Part shown: piece after piece, positions 51,482 to 63,267 of the stretch
Layout of the letters: every line of letters begins with the position of its first letter
Position numbering within the stretch: position 1 is the stretch's first letter
Assembly: GCF_019090095.1 (NCBI RefSeq)
Contig: NZ_JAGQFP010000001.1
Location: forward strand, 682,001 to 746,000
Direction of reading: 5' to 3'
Source: Stutzerimonas stutzeri
Lineage (GTDB): Bacteria; Pseudomonadota; Gammaproteobacteria; Pseudomonadales; Pseudomonadaceae
Length of the DNA stretch: 64,000 bases
Translations under genes and position numbers: made by a program
Notes under the pieces: model-generated
The model's input: only the letters and a program-made list of their open reading frames with translations
Database searches by the model: none
Told to the model about the DNA's origin: nothing

Positions 51482-52270
51482 TTATCCGCGAAGGAACCCT
51501 AGTACCGGTCGGGTAAAGGCTTCACCCGCCTCGACATTGGACAGATGCGCGGTGTCGAGCTCGATCAGTTGCGCCCCGGCGACTCGCGCCTCGATGAAGC
51601 GGCCATGCTCAGCCGTTGTGACCGGGTCTTGGCTGCCACAGACGATCAATGTCGGCACCTTGATTTCGCCTAACTGCTCCCGATAGTCGGCATCGCGCAC
51701 CGCCGCGCAATTGGCGGCATATCCAGCAGGCGACGTGCTGGCGACCATCTGGGTGATCCGATCAACCACGACAGGTTGCTGCGCGGCGAATCCGGGCGTG
51801 AACCAGCGAGCGACAGAAGCATCACGCATGTCACGCATGGCCTGCTCACCACCTTGCAGCACGCTGTCGATACGCTCGTTCCACACTTCATCGGTGCCGA
51901 TCTTCGCGCCGGTGTTGCAGATCACCAGCCGCGTCAGTCGTTCGCCGGCGTTGATGCCGAGCCACTGGCCGATCAGCCCGCCCATGGACAGGCCGCAGAA
52001 GGCGAAACGGTCGATCCCCAGGGCGTCCACCAGGTCCAGCACATCACGGCCGAGCTGCTCGATGCTGTATGGCCCCGGCGTAACGGTTGAGCCGCCGTGC
52101 CCACGGGTGTCGTAGCGCAATACGCGAAAGCGTTCGCTGAAGGTCGGCACCTGCGCATCCCACATTTCGAGCGTGGTCCCAAGCGAGTTGGACAGCACCA
52201 GAACCGGCGCGTCGACCGGGCCATCGAGACGGTAATTCAGTTCGCCATCGGCGAGTTTTACGCTGGGCAT
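51482..52270 (-). CDS. pcaD: 3-oxoadipate enol-lactonase
   Basis: A 262-residue alpha/beta hydrolase that opens 3-oxoadipate enol-lactone to 3-oxoadipate. The start MPSVKLADGELNYRLDG, the oxyanion VLSNSLGTTLEMWDAQ, the nucleophile elbow FCGLSMGGLIGQWLG and the acid/base pairs in CGSQDPVTT and DTAHLSNVE follow PcaD. ATG at 52270 follows CCAGGAGGTTCCG. It is read in the same direction as pcaF, pcaJ and pcaI but after a 274-base repeat-bearing gap. No pcaB or pcaC is in the window. Confidence 0.9.
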   Translation of the reverse strand: MPSVKLADGELNYRLDGPVDAPVLVLSNSLGTTLEMWDAQVPTFSERFRVLRYDTRGHGGSTVTPGPYSIEQLGRDVLDLVDALGIDRFAFCGLSMGGLIGQWLGINAGERLTRLVICNTGAKIGTDEVWNERIDSVLQGGEQAMRDMRDASVARWFTPGFAAQQPVVVDRITQMVASTSPAGYAANCAAVRDADYREQLGEIKVPTLIVCGSQDPVTTAEHGRFIEARVAGAQLIELDTAHLSNVEAGEAFTRPVLGFLRG

Positions 52271-52544
52271 CGGAACCTCCTGGGTATAAATCGAATGACG
52301 GGTGCGGGTGGACTGATCAACAGGTGGGCTAAAGCGGAGCGCAGCCCGGCCCAATCTCCTGAGTGGCCTGACAGCCCGGCTTCTCTGAAACGCTCGCGGT
52401 CAAGACCGCTCCCACACACGAGCGCGCATAGCCTTAAGCGCACTCACCCACCCGTGGGAGCGGTCTTGACCGCGAAAGGCGGCGGGTGGGTTTTAGCCCA
52501 CCAGCCCATGGCAGCGTTCTGCCTCAACCCACCAAGGCTAGACG
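52271..52544. repeat. pcaD-pcaF gap with inverted REP pair
   Basis: Units 52394-52415 (TCGCGGTCAAGACCGCTCCC then AC) and 52454-52475 (GTGGGAGCGGTCTTGACCGC then GA) are exact inverted copies about 38 bases apart. Partial GTAGGGTGGGCT-type units flank them near 52323 and 52488. The pair could form a long hairpin and separate pcaD from pcaF expression. Confidence 0.85.
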
Positions 52545-53746
<1,202 letters not shown>

Positions 53747-53750
<4 letters not shown>

Positions 53751-54541
53751 TCGTCACCTCCAGCTTGTCCGTGGGCGGCGGCGGTGCGGGCCTCGAGGGC
53801 GCGCAGGGCCTCCAGTTCTGTCTCGGTGGGCGGCTCGGTTTCGCCCAGATCATCGGCGAAACGGATGGCCCAACCGGTATTCTCGATCACCTGCTCGCGG
53901 GTCACGCCCGGGTGCAGCGACGTCACCACGAACTCGTTGGACCCGGCTTCGGGCTCCATGATGCACAGGTCGGTGATGATTCCCACCGGCCCGGCGCCCG
54001 GCAACCCAAGCCGTTTGCGGTGGTCATGACCTTCGCCGAAACCAACCGAGGTGATGAACGCCAGCTTGTCGACGAAGGTGCGGTGCGACTGCTTGAGGAT
54101 GATCAGCACCTTGTTCGCCGACCCGGCAATTTCCGGCGCCCCGCCCGCCCCAGGCAAGCGAACTTTCGGTTGGTGATAGTCGCCGATCACCGTGGTGTTG
54201 ATGTTGCCGTACTTGTCCACCTGCGCCGCACCGAGAAAGCCGACGTCGATACGCCCGCCCTGCAGCCAGTAGCGGAAAATCTCAGCCGTCGGCACCACCG
54301 TGTCAGCGGTTTCAGCCAGCTCGCCGTCACCGATGGACAGCGGCAGTACCGAAGGCTTCGCGCCGATGGGCCCTGACTCGTAGATCAGCACCACATCCGG
54401 GACATGGGTCAGGCGCGCCAGGTTAGCGGCCTTGGATGGCAGGCCGATGCCGACGAAGCAGACGCAGCCATCGCCCAGACGGCGGGAAGCGGCGACGGTC
54501 ATCATTTCACTGGTGCTGTAGTCCTGGGCATGAGCGCTCAT
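53747..54541 (-). CDS. pcaJ: 3-oxoadipate CoA-transferase subunit B (CatJ/PcaJ type)
   Basis: A 264-residue subunit of the longer glutaconate-CoA-transferase-like type, as in CatJ of P. knackmussii, rather than the ~210-residue P. putida PcaJ. The catalytic glutamate is residue 55 in [13 protein letters not shown]. It transfers CoA from succinyl-CoA to 3-oxoadipate. The start codon shares one base with the pcaI stop (TGATG) and its end overlaps pcaF. The frame continues upstream to 55123, but that part is out of frame within pcaI and spurious. Confidence 0.9.
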
Positions 54542-55398
54542 CACTTGGCCTCCTGCTGCGCGGCCCACTTGGCCTGGAATGCTGAGAAATTTGCGGTCCC
54601 GCGGATGAAGTCGTCGACCCAGGCAGTAAAGCGGTCGCGATCGCGGGCAATCGGGTCCCATTGCTGGTAGAACCGGTTGTCGCGCTCGTAGTAGCCGTGG
54701 GCGTACGAGGGATGTGCCCCTCCCGGTACCAGACACACGGCGCTCAGCGCCCAGGTCGGCAACACGCAGGCGTTCATCGGCGCTTGCAGGTCGTCGACGA
54801 CTTCTTCGACGGTGACGATGCAACGCTTGGCGGCCAACGCCGCTTCCTTCTGCACCCCGAGGATGCCGGCGATCAGTACATTGCCCTTGCGGTCGGCCTT
54901 CTGCGCATGAATCACCGTCACATCGGGCCGCACACTGGGGACTGCGGCCAGGGTCTCGCCAGTGAAGGGGCATTGGATGAACTTGATCATCGGGTTGACC
55001 TTCGGCAGGTCGGAACCGAGGTAGGCCCGCAACACCGCGAACGGCAAACCGGAGGCCCCGGCCACGTAAGCATTGGCCAGGTCGGCGTGGCTGTGTTCCT
55101 GGACTTCCAATGGATGCGGCCATTGTTTCTCCACCGCGTCGCGCAGGCGATGCAGCGAGCCGACACCCGGATTACCGCCCCAGGAGAACACCAGCTTCTT
55201 CGCGCAACCGGCACCGATCATCAGGTCGTAGACCAGGTCCGGGGTCATCCGCACCAGCGTCAGGTCTTTCTTGTCCTGGCGGATGAGTTCGTGGGCGGCG
55301 GCGGTGGGAATCAGATGGGTGAAACCTTCAAGGGCGACGGTGTCGCCGTTGCTGACGAAGCGATCGATTGCCTCATTCAGGGGTAGGAGCTCGGCCAT
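54541..55398 (-). CDS. pcaI: 3-oxoadipate CoA-transferase subunit A (CatI/PcaI type)
   Basis: A 285-residue alpha subunit of the longer type. The start MAELLPLNEAIDRFVSNGD and CoA-binding GFTHLIPTAAAHELIRQ are followed by VFSWGGNPGVGSLHRLRDA. It pairs with PcaJ. It is the first gene of the pcaIJF transcript; two PcaR-like boxes lie upstream at 55481-55513. It is only remotely similar to the two acetoacetate-type CoA-transferase alpha subunits in the window. Confidence 0.9.
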   Translation of the reverse strand: MAELLPLNEAIDRFVSNGDTVALEGFTHLIPTAAAHELIRQDKKDLTLVRMTPDLVYDLMIGAGCAKKLVFSWGGNPGVGSLHRLRDAVEKQWPHPLEVQEHSHADLANAYVAGASGLPFAVLRAYLGSDLPKVNPMIKFIQCPFTGETLAAVPSVRPDVTVIHAQKADRKGNVLIAGILGVQKEAALAAKRCIVTVEEVVDDLQAPMNACVLPTWALSAVCLVPGGAHPSYAHGYYERDNRFYQQWDPIARDRDRFTAWVDDFIRGTANFSAFQAKWAAQQEAK

Positions 55399-55480
55399 GG
55401 GTCATGTCTCGTGTTGATGTCCTGATCACGAACGAATCCGCGGGTGGACAAACACTAAACATCGAACCGGGACAGAACAA

Positions 55481-55513
55481 TCCGATAATCGGATCACCGT
55501 TCGATTATCGAAC
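55481..55513. promoter_or_regulatory. PcaR-like boxes upstream of pcaI
   Basis: GTTCGATTATCGAAC (55499-55513) is a perfect dyad; TCCGATAATCGGA (55481-55493) is a second. The known P. putida PcaR site is GTTCGATAATCGCAC. Spacing of about one to two turns and closeness to the start suggest PcaR activation of pcaIJF. Confidence 0.75.
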
Positions 55514-55572
55514 ACAACATTATCAATCAGCCAAACGCGCCCTTGGTCCAGCACGCGTTGAACCGGAGCGGA

Positions 55573-56415
55573 TCAATGGAACAAGCGGGTGCTCAGCTCC
55601 TTGCTCGCCTCCAGCAAGACCGGCAGGAAACGCGTCTCCAATTCGTGTTTGGACACCCGGCTGGCGTGGGTACCGACATTCAACGCCGCCAGCACTTGCC
55701 CGGCCGAATCCTTCAGCGGCACGGCCAGCGAACGCAGGCCGACTTCGAGCTCCTGATCGATGATGACCCACCCCTGCTGACGGATTTCCTCGATGGATGC
55801 TCGGATGGCCTCCGGCGTGTGCAGCGTGCGGCTGGTCTTGATCTGCAGATTCGCGTTTTCCAGGTAATCGCCCAACGCCGCGTCGTCCAATGCCGCCAGC
55901 AGGATCCGGCCCATGGACGTGCAATACGCCGGCAACCGGCTGCCGACGCTGAGGTCGACGGAAATCAAGCGCTGCGGCGTGGCCGAACGCGCCACGTAGA
56001 GCACCTCTTCACCCTCGAGTGTCGCCATGGAACAGGCTTCGTGGAGCTGATCGCTGAGGCGATCGAGGATCGGCTGCGCGGTCACCGCCAGCGGCGTCGA
56101 CGACAGGTAGGCGTGGCCGAGCGTCAGCACCTTGGGCAGCAGCGAGTAGGTGCGACCGTCCGTGGTGGCATAGCCGAGCTTGATCAGCGTGTGCAGGCAA
56201 CGGCGCACCGCGGCCCGGGGGATTTCCGTCCGGTGGCTGATCTGGGCGATGGTCAGGTGGCGCTTGCGCTCCTGAAATGCATGGATCACCGCCAACCCGC
56301 GTGCCAACGAGGTCATGAAGTTCGGGTCGCCGGTCAGCGCTTCGATTCGCTTGGCCGGCGACGCGATGATGGCCGGCGCCAAAGGGGCACTACGGGGGCG
56401 GGATTCGTCGTTCAT
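55573..56415 (-). CDS. pcaR: IclR-family activator of the pca genes
   Basis: A 280-residue IclR protein, about the usual PcaR length. The N-terminal winged helix is RHLTIAQISHRTEIPRAAV, followed by RRCLHTLIKLGYA; the effector domain begins near ARSATPQRLISVDLSVGSRLP. PcaR responds to 3-oxoadipate. It is encoded just upstream of pcaI in the same orientation. Boxes of the same type occur before its own start (56443-56476), suggesting autoregulation. Confidence 0.9.
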   Translation of the reverse strand: MNDESRPRSAPLAPAIIASPAKRIEALTGDPNFMTSLARGLAVIHAFQERKRHLTIAQISHRTEIPRAAVRRCLHTLIKLGYATTDGRTYSLLPKVLTLGHAYLSSTPLAVTAQPILDRLSDQLHEACSMATLEGEEVLYVARSATPQRLISVDLSVGSRLPAYCTSMGRILLAALDDAALGDYLENANLQIKTSRTLHTPEAIRASIEEIRQQGWVIIDQELEVGLRSLAVPLKDSAGQVLAALNVGTHASRVSKHELETRFLPVLLEASKELSTRLFH

Positions 56416-56442
56416 GGGCTGGCAGCCTGATCGGTGAGCGGT

Positions 56443-56476
56443 GTTCGATTATCGTCCCGCTGGCCGATAATCGCAA
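56443..56476. promoter_or_regulatory. PcaR-like boxes upstream of pcaR
   Basis: GTTCGATTATCGTCC (56443-56457) and CCGATAATCGCAA (56464-56476) share the GATTATC/GATAATC core seen upstream of pcaI. Autoregulation by PcaR is inferred. Confidence 0.65.
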
Positions 56477-56656
56477 AAGCCGCTCTACGTTGGCGATTGG
56501 CCGCAACGGCGCGGCTGGCAGCAGCTGTCCGTCTCGGTAAGGCACGGGCTGGCGGGCCGGCGTACGGGCGCTGAACAGCGCTAGAAATGGTAAGGCGCGC
56601 ATTCTTGACCATAAGGCGTACGGCGAGCTGCCGGGCGCCAGTCGCTGGGCCGATCG

Positions 56657-58588
56657 TCAGGCGCGGTTCATCACGCTGGCGATGCTCTGGGCCAGCGTTG
56701 CCTGGTTGAATGGTTTGCCAAGCCGAGGGAGCTCGCCGGCCGGCCCGCTCAGCTTGTCGGCATAGCCGGTGGCGAGCAGTACCGGCAAGGTCGGATAGCG
56801 CTGCTGGATAATCTCCGCCAGCTGGGCGCCAGTCATGTGGGGCATGGCCTGATCGGTCAGCACCAGTTGGACCCGGTGCTCCGCCAGAACGTCCAGCGCC
56901 TGCGCCGCTGAGCTCGCCTCGATCACCTCGCAACCCAGGTCCTCGAGCATCGCGGCGATGGTCATCAGCACCAGCGGATCGTCATCGACCACCAGAACCT
57001 TGAGAGCGACCGGCGTCTGCGCGTCAGATGCGCAGAGCTGTACCGGTTCAACCGGAACGGTAGGCTGATCCGCAATCGGCAGCCATAGCTCGGCGGTGGT
57101 GCCCTGCCCCTTCGTGCTCCTGAGCACCAATCGGCCGCCGCACTGCGCAGCAAGGCCATGAATCATCGAGAGCCCCAGCCCGGTGCCCTTGCCGACATCC
57201 TTGGTGGTGAAAAACGGCTCCATCGCCTGCTTGAGCGTCGGTTCGTCCATGCCTTCGCCCTCGTCTATCAGGGCCAGGCGCAGGTAATCGCCAGGCTCCA
57301 GCGGCCCCTCCTTCACGTCGAGCCGGTGTTCCCGGGCAGAAACGATCACGGTACCGCCGTCCGGCATCGCATCCCGGGCATTGACCGCCAGGTTGAGCAG
57401 CGCCATCTCGATCTGGTTGGCGTCCGCCAGTACCGGCTTGAGCGCAAGCGGGAAGCGGGTTTCGATCTGGATACGAGGCCCGAGCGACTGGCGCAGCAAA
57501 TCGCCCATCCCATGCACAAGAGCTGGCACATCGACCACTTCGAGATGAAGCTCCTGGCGCCGCGCGAATGCCAGCATGCGCTGGGACAGGGAGATACCGC
57601 GCCGCGCGCCGTGGATAGCGTTGTCCAGCAACGGGACGAGGGACGGGTCGCCCGCTACCCGTCGACGGGCGACTTCCAGCGCGCCCGTTACCGCCATGAG
57701 CAGGTTGTTGAAGTCGTGGGCTATACCACCGGTCAGCCGGCCGAGCGACTCCATCTTCTGCGACTGGAACAGCGCCTCTCGTGTTTTTTCCAATTCACGC
57801 TGTGCCTCGACGCTTTCGGTGATATCGCGCGTTACCTTGGCGAAGCCGATCAGCGTTCCCGTCTCGCTGCGGATAGGGTCCACCACCACGTTGGCCCAGA
57901 AACGCGAGCCGTCCTTGCGCACACGCCACCCCTGGCTTTCGAAGCGCCCCTCGCGCAGCGCCCTGTCGAGACCACGCTGGGGCACGCCGTCTCGCCGGTC
58001 CTCGTCGGTGAAGAAAATCGAATAGTGGCGCCCAGTGATTTCGTCAGGCAGATAACCCTTGATGCGCTGTGCGCCCATGTTCCAACTGGTCACCAAGCCG
58101 CTCGGGTCGAGCATGTAGATGGCGTAATCGGTGACGCCCTGAACCAGCAAACGAAACTGCTGTTCGCTCTTTTGCAGCGACTCCTCGGCCAGCTTGCGCT
58201 CGGTCAGGTCTCGGGTGATCTTGGCGAAGCCGAGCAAACTACCGTCCGCTGCCCAGATCGGATCGACCACCACGTGACACCAGAACCGCGAGCCGTCCTT
58301 GCGTACGCGCCAGCCTTCCCCTTCGAAGCGCCCTTCGGCGACGGCGGTGTCCAGGGTTTTCTGCGGCATGCCCGCTGCACGGTCTTCCTCGGTATAGAAG
58401 CGGGAGAAGTGCTGGCCCAGGATCTCGGTTTCGGCATAGCCCTTGAAACGCCTGGCTCCGGCATTCCAGCTGGCGATACGGCCATCGGCGTCAAGCATGT
58501 AGATCGCGTAATCGGTGATTGAATCGATCAGCAGACGGTAACGATCTTGCTCGTGCATCGGTGCATTCGTGGATGCGGCCTCTTGCAT
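56657..58588 (-). CDS. Hybrid sensor histidine kinase, PAS-PAS-HisKA-HATPase-REC
   Basis: A 643-residue soluble kinase with no membrane segment. Two PAS domains (about residues 15-135 and 142-258) are strongly alike: both have TDYAIYMLD and GWRVRKDGSRFW followed by VVVDPI, so they arose by duplication. Next come the H-box GRLTGGIAHDFNNLL, the N-box VNARDAMPDGG and ATP lid GTGLGLSMIHG, then a C-terminal receiver (VLVVDDDPLVL, LVLTDQAMPHMTG). MQEAAST at 58588 is chosen; MHEQD ten codons later is possible. The signal is unknown. The downstream gap to pcaR holds nothing else. Confidence 0.9.
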   Translation of the reverse strand: MQEAASTNAPMHEQDRYRLLIDSITDYAIYMLDADGRIASWNAGARRFKGYAETEILGQHFSRFYTEEDRAAGMPQKTLDTAVAEGRFEGEGWRVRKDGSRFWCHVVVDPIWAADGSLLGFAKITRDLTERKLAEESLQKSEQQFRLLVQGVTDYAIYMLDPSGLVTSWNMGAQRIKGYLPDEITGRHYSIFFTDEDRRDGVPQRGLDRALREGRFESQGWRVRKDGSRFWANVVVDPIRSETGTLIGFAKVTRDITESVEAQRELEKTREALFQSQKMESLGRLTGGIAHDFNNLLMAVTGALEVARRRVAGDPSLVPLLDNAIHGARRGISLSQRMLAFARRQELHLEVVDVPALVHGMGDLLRQSLGPRIQIETRFPLALKPVLADANQIEMALLNLAVNARDAMPDGGTVIVSAREHRLDVKEGPLEPGDYLRLALIDEGEGMDEPTLKQAMEPFFTTKDVGKGTGLGLSMIHGLAAQCGGRLVLRSTKGQGTTAELWLPIADQPTVPVEPVQLCASDAQTPVALKVLVVDDDPLVLMTIAAMLEDLGCEVIEASSAAQALDVLAEHRVQLVLTDQAMPHMTGAQLAEIIQQRYPTLPVLLATGYADKLSGPAGELPRLGKPFNQATLAQSIASVMNRA

Positions 58589-58848
58589 GAAAATGTCCAA
58601 CCGAGTGATTTGCTCGGGATTATGGACCAGCAAGGCGCAGAAAATAAAACACGACGCGCGTCGGGCGTCACAGACCGAGTGATCGAGCGTAACGTGCGGC
58701 TCGCAGCCAGCCCTCCCTGGGTCGGTTTCGTCCGAGCAAGGCCGGGCGGACGCCCCCCCCGCATCGCGACAGAACGGTGGCGTCAGGGCCCGCCCCGGTC
58801 GCCACCGTTCTGGTTCCCGCAGCAATGGGATATCGAGGTGGATGGGCG

Positions 58849-60474
58849 TTACACCGCGAAGCGGGTCACCAGCGTCCGCAGTCCAACGGCAAGCTGGGCA
58901 AGCTCCTGGCTGGCAGCGCTGGTTTGATTCGCGCCTGCCGACGTCTGCATGGACAGATCGCGGATGTTGACCAGGTTGCGGTCGACTTCGCGCGCGACCT
59001 GCGCCTGTTCTTCGGAAGCACTGGCGACCAGCAGGTTGCGCTCGCTGATGGTCGCGATGGCCGCCGCGATCTGGTTCAGCGCTTCACCGGCCGCCTCGGC
59101 AACGGTCAGGGTGGAGCGGGCCTGATCATTGCTGCGCTGCATGGCCTGCACCGCGCGGTCGGTGCCTTGCTGGATGCCGCCGATCATTTCCTCGATTTCC
59201 TGGGTCGATTGCTGAGTACGATGCGCCAGGGCACGCACCTCGTCGGCCACCACGGCGAAGCCACGCCCGGCATCGCCAGCACGCGCGGCCTCGATTGCCG
59301 CGTTGAGCGCCAGCAGGTTGGTCTGCTCGGCGATCGCCCGAATCACGTCGAGCACCTTGCTGATGTCACGAACCTTGTCCGCGAGCTCCCCAACCTGGCC
59401 TGCCGTCAGGGTCACGCCCTCGGCCAGGTCGTTGATCGACTGGACCGTGCGAGCCACTTGCTGCTGGCCTTCACGTCCCGAGCGTTCCGACTGCTTGGAG
59501 GCTTCTGCCGTCGTGACGGCATTGCGGGCCACCTCGTCGACCGCCGCGGTCATCTGGTTGACGGCGGTCGCGGCCTGTTCGATCTCGCCGTTCTGCTGCG
59601 CCAGGCCTCGGCTCGAATCCTCGGTCACCACGTTGAGCTCTTCGGCTGCCGAGGCAAGCTGGTTCGACGAATCGGAAATGCTCTGAATGGTGTTACGCAG
59701 GCTCGCCTGCATGGCCTTCATCGACTCGAGCAGGCGCGCCGGTTCATCTTTGCCCTGCACGTCGATGGTTTTGGTGAGATCGCCCGCCGCGACAACCTCG
59801 GTGACCCGCACCGCTTCGGCCAGCGGTATGACGATACTGCGAATCAGCAGCCAGGCCAGAAGAACACTGATGAGCAAGGCGACGGCGATGGCCACCATCA
59901 CTGCCAAGCGCGCACTGTCGTAGGTATCATTTGCGCTCTGCGTGGCGCCTTTTGCGCCAGCATTGTTGAAATCACCCAAGGCGATCAGCGTTTTCATCAA
60001 CACATCGGCGTTGGCCAACAGGGTCACGTTGAGGTAGCTGCGCGCGTCCTCAAGGCGGCCCTGGTCCACGTAGCCAAGCACGGTTTGCTGATCGTTCTGA
60101 TAGACCGAGTAGGCACGCTTGAAGGCGTCAAACAATGACCGTTCCTCGGCACCGGTGAGGTAGCGCTCGTACTCCACGGTCATCGTCTCGACCTGGCTTT
60201 TCAACTCTTTGATGCTGGCCATGTTCTTGGCCAGTGCGGCCTCATCGGTGAGCACCAGTGTACGAAGCGTGAAGATCCGTTGACGTAAAATCGCCTGGTT
60301 CACGTCCTTGAGGACCGAAAGCGATGGCATCCAGTTGTCGCTGAGCTCATCGGCGGCGCTGTCCATGCGGGCCATCTGAATCAGCGAAAACGCGCCGATG
60401 CATACCAGTAGGATCGCGACCAGGCCGAAGGCGAGGGTCGCTCGAATAGCGATGCCGATATTGCGTAGAGACAT
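58849..60474 (-). CDS. Methyl-accepting chemotaxis protein
   Basis: A 541-residue chemoreceptor. One membrane segment near residues 10-30, a four-helix-bundle periplasmic domain of about 150 residues, and a second membrane segment near 190-212 are followed by a HAMP region ([12 protein letters not shown]) and a long signalling domain with the hairpin tip around [17 protein letters not shown] and [13 protein letters not shown]. It controls CheA through the coupling protein. Ligand unknown; it sits near aromatic and hydroxyacid genes but not in an operon with them. Confidence 0.93.
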   Translation of the reverse strand: MSLRNIGIAIRATLAFGLVAILLVCIGAFSLIQMARMDSAADELSDNWMPSLSVLKDVNQAILRQRIFTLRTLVLTDEAALAKNMASIKELKSQVETMTVEYERYLTGAEERSLFDAFKRAYSVYQNDQQTVLGYVDQGRLEDARSYLNVTLLANADVLMKTLIALGDFNNAGAKGATQSANDTYDSARLAVMVAIAVALLISVLLAWLLIRSIVIPLAEAVRVTEVVAAGDLTKTIDVQGKDEPARLLESMKAMQASLRNTIQSISDSSNQLASAAEELNVVTEDSSRGLAQQNGEIEQAATAVNQMTAAVDEVARNAVTTAEASKQSERSGREGQQQVARTVQSINDLAEGVTLTAGQVGELADKVRDISKVLDVIRAIAEQTNLLALNAAIEAARAGDAGRGFAVVADEVRALAHRTQQSTQEIEEMIGGIQQGTDRAVQAMQRSNDQARSTLTVAEAAGEALNQIAAAIATISERNLLVASASEEQAQVAREVDRNLVNIRDLSMQTSAGANQTSAASQELAQLAVGLRTLVTRFAV

Positions 60475-60827
60475 GAGTCATCGTCCTTAAGATGAAGCCA
60501 GATTGCGCACGCTAGGCTGGGGGCCGCAGTGCTGACTACGGCCGACAAGACAGCATGCCGGATACAGCCTGCGTATCGGCGCCCTCTGCAATTCTTTAGC
60601 CGCCGCTCAACAGAAACTGACCCAAATCAAGAAAACGCAGGCGGCGTCAGCCGAACGCTGACGGACGGTCGCAGCGCATGGCATTGCGCCATTGGCGTGG
60701 CGTCGATGCGGGACGGTGGCGCTGAGGCTGACAGGCGCTGACGGACTTGGGCGGAGCACCCACCACACACTGGCGCCGCCAATCATTCCACCTGTGTATG
60801 CGTGCCGCTGGCCTCGACCTGCCGCCC
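60475..60827. other. Gap between chemoreceptor and LysR genes
   Basis: About 353 bases. I see no gene, RNA or clear repeat. It must hold the chemoreceptor promoter, but no FliA-type motif was confirmed. Confidence 0.5.
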
Positions 60828-61727
60828 CTACGCTCTACCGACCGGATAACCGGTGGCCCCGCGCAAAGTGTCCGCGATGGCTTGGGCCGCCACCGAGAGT
60901 TCATGGCCGGGTTTGGTCAGGATGCCCACCGGCTTTTCGATCACCGGATCGCCCAGCGCCACACAGCGGGCGCCCAGTTCGAGCATTTGCTCGCGGCACA
61001 ACGCCGGAACCGCGCTGACGCCCAGGCCGCTGGCGACCATGCGGCCCACCGTGGCCAGCTGATGGCTTTCGAACTGCACCGGCAGCTGACGACCGCGCGG
61101 GCGCAGATGGTCCTCGAGCATGACGCGCACGGTCGAGGGGCGCTGCAGGGTAATGAAGGGATGCTCGAGCAAGGCGCTCCAGCTGACTTCGGCCTGGCTG
61201 GCCAGGGTCGAACCGGCCGGCACCACGGCCACGAAACGATCGAGATACAGCGGTGTGAAACTCAACGGCATGCTGGGTTCCGGCTCGAAGGCGATGCCGA
61301 TTTCCACCTGCCGGTCACGAACCATCTCCATGACCTGCTCATTGATGACGTCGTGCACGGTGACGCTAATCGAGGGGTAGCGGTCGCGAAAGGTGCGCAG
61401 CACCCCCGGTAGCAGATTGCCCGCGAAGGACGGCATCGAGGCCAGCGCCACCCGGCCCTGTTGCAAGGTGAAGCGTTGGCGCAATTCGTCCTCGGCGTTG
61501 TCCCAATCGGCCAGCAACCGGCGCGCCAGCGGCAACAATGCCTCGCCTTCAGGCGTCAGGCTGACAGCCCGAGTCGTACGGCTGAACAGGCGGCCACCCA
61601 AGCCGTCTTCCAACGCCTTGATGGTCAGGCTCAGCGCCGATTGCGACAGGTGCAGCCGTTCGCAGGCCTGGGCAAAGCTCAGCGTCTGTGCCACCGCAAG
61701 AAAGGCGCGAAGTTGTTTGACAGTCAT
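60828..61727 (-). CDS. LysR-family regulator of the second CoA-transferase operon
   Basis: A 299-residue LysR protein ([43 protein letters not shown]). The effector domain has the usual hinge near residue 90. It is divergent from the CoA-transferase/thiolase operon with 139 bases of AT-rich DNA between (TTTGTTTTGTTTTATCAATC), so it is probably the regulator of that operon. Confidence 0.92.
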   Translation of the reverse strand: MTVKQLRAFLAVAQTLSFAQACERLHLSQSALSLTIKALEDGLGGRLFSRTTRAVSLTPEGEALLPLARRLLADWDNAEDELRQRFTLQQGRVALASMPSFAGNLLPGVLRTFRDRYPSISVTVHDVINEQVMEMVRDRQVEIGIAFEPEPSMPLSFTPLYLDRFVAVVPAGSTLASQAEVSWSALLEHPFITLQRPSTVRVMLEDHLRPRGRQLPVQFESHQLATVGRMVASGLGVSAVPALCREQMLELGARCVALGDPVIEKPVGILTKPGHELSVAAQAIADTLRGATGYPVGRA

Positions 61728-61866
61728 TGGCGTAGTCCGCGGGCGAGAAACGTTGTGGTGCTTTGTTTTGTTTTATCAATCAATAGCGCTTAAAAATCAA
61801 CTTAACAAATCCACGCCGCACAGGAACACTCGGGTCACTGGTCTCAAACAACAAGAAGGAAGGCTT

Positions 61867-62565
61867 ATGGCTGGTTTCGACAAGCGCGTGAACTCCTACG
61901 CCGAAGCGCTCGACGGGCTGGAAAACGGCATGACCGTCCTGGCGGGCGGCTTCGGCCTGTGCGGCATTCCCGAGAACCTGATCGCCGAGATCAAGCGCAA
62001 GGGCACCCGCGACCTCACCGTGGTTTCCAACAACTGCGGCGTCGACGGCTTTGGCCTCGGCGTGCTACTGGAAGATCGTCAGATCCGCAAGATGATTGCC
62101 TCCTACGTGGGTGAAAACGCCCTGTTCGAAAAGCAGTTGCTCGAAGGTGAACTGGAAGTCGAACTGACGCCTCAGGGCACGCTGGCCGAGAAGATGCGCG
62201 CTGGCGGTGCCGGCATTCCGGCCTTCTATACGGCGACCGGCTACGGCACGCCCATCGCCGAGGGCAAGGACGTACGCGAATTCAACGGCCGACCGCATAT
62301 CCTCGAGCACGCCATTACTGGCGACTTCGCCATCGTCAAGGGCTGGAAGGCCGACCGCTATGGCAACGTGATCTACCGTCACACGGCGCAGAACTTCAAT
62401 CCGCTGGCCGCCGCGGCCGCGAAGATCACCGTGGTCGAAGTCGAGGAGATCGTCGAGCCCGGCGAGATCGACCCCACCCAGATCCACACGCCCGGCATCT
62501 ACGTCGACCGCATCATCTGCGGGACCTTCGAGAAGCGCATCGAGAAGCGCACCGTCCGCAGCTAA
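61867..62565 (+). CDS. atoD: 3-oxoacid CoA-transferase subunit A, second copy
   Basis: A 232-residue alpha subunit closely similar to the one at 19872 ([28 protein letters not shown]). The longer frame from 61393 overlaps the LysR gene antisense; ATG at 61867 follows ACAACAAGAAGGAAGGCTT. It starts an operon with subunit B and a thiolase, the order expected for acetoacetate or short-chain fatty acid use. The divergent LysR, rather than LiuR, probably controls it. Symbol is by analogy with E. coli atoDA. Confidence 0.9.
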   Translation: MAGFDKRVNSYAEALDGLENGMTVLAGGFGLCGIPENLIAEIKRKGTRDLTVVSNNCGVDGFGLGVLLEDRQIRKMIASYVGENALFEKQLLEGELEVELTPQGTLAEKMRAGGAGIPAFYTATGYGTPIAEGKDVREFNGRPHILEHAITGDFAIVKGWKADRYGNVIYRHTAQNFNPLAAAAAKITVVEVEEIVEPGEIDPTQIHTPGIYVDRIICGTFEKRIEKRTVRS

Positions 62566-62593
62566 TCAGAAGAACAACAAAGAGGAACAGACG

Positions 62594-63253
62594 ATGGCAC
62601 TTTCCCGCGAACAAATGGCCCAGCGCGTCGCCCATGAGCTGCAGGACGGCTACTACGTGAACCTCGGCATCGGCATCCCGACGCTGGTCGCCAACTACGT
62701 GCCCGAGGGCATGGAAGTGATGCTGCAGTCGGAGAACGGGCTGCTCGGCATGGGGCCCTTCCCCACCGAAGAAGAGCTCGACGCCGACATGATCAATGCC
62801 GGCAAGCAGACCGTGACCGCGCGTGTCGGCGCGTCCATTTTCAATTCGGCCGAATCCTTCGCGATGATCCGCGGCGGCCATATCGATCTCACCGTACTCG
62901 GGGCGTTCGAGGTCGACGTGCAGGGCAACATCGCCTCCTGGATGATCCCCGGCAAGCTGGTCAAGGGCATGGGCGGCGCGATGGACCTGGTCGCCGGCGC
63001 CGAAAACATCATCGTGCTGATGACGCACGCCTCGAAGGATGGCGAGTCCAAATTGCTGTCCAAGTGCACGCTGCCGCTGACCGGGGCCGGCTGCATCAAG
63101 CGCGTACTGACCGATCTGGCCTATCTGGAAATTGAGAATGGCGCCTTCGTGCTCAAGGAGCGCGCGCCGGGTGTGAGCGTCGAGGAAATCGTCGCCAAGA
63201 CGGCCGGTGAGCTGGTAATCCCGGATCACGTACCGGAAATGCAGTTCGCCTGA
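62594..63253 (+). CDS. atoA: 3-oxoacid CoA-transferase subunit B, second copy
   Basis: A 219-residue beta subunit with the catalytic glutamate at position 47 ([14 protein letters not shown]). It is about 11 residues longer than the liu-linked copy at its C-terminus ([14 protein letters not shown]). ATG follows AACAAAGAGGAACAGACG. Pairs with the preceding gene to activate acetoacetate for the thiolase encoded next. A hairpin at 63268-63305 lies between it and the thiolase gene. Confidence 0.9.
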   Translation: MALSREQMAQRVAHELQDGYYVNLGIGIPTLVANYVPEGMEVMLQSENGLLGMGPFPTEEELDADMINAGKQTVTARVGASIFNSAESFAMIRGGHIDLTVLGAFEVDVQGNIASWMIPGKLVKGMGGAMDLVAGAENIIVLMTHASKDGESKLLSKCTLPLTGAGCIKRVLTDLAYLEIENGAFVLKERAPGVSVEEIVAKTAGELVIPDHVPEMQFA

Positions 63254-63267
63254 TCGCGTTGTTCGAG

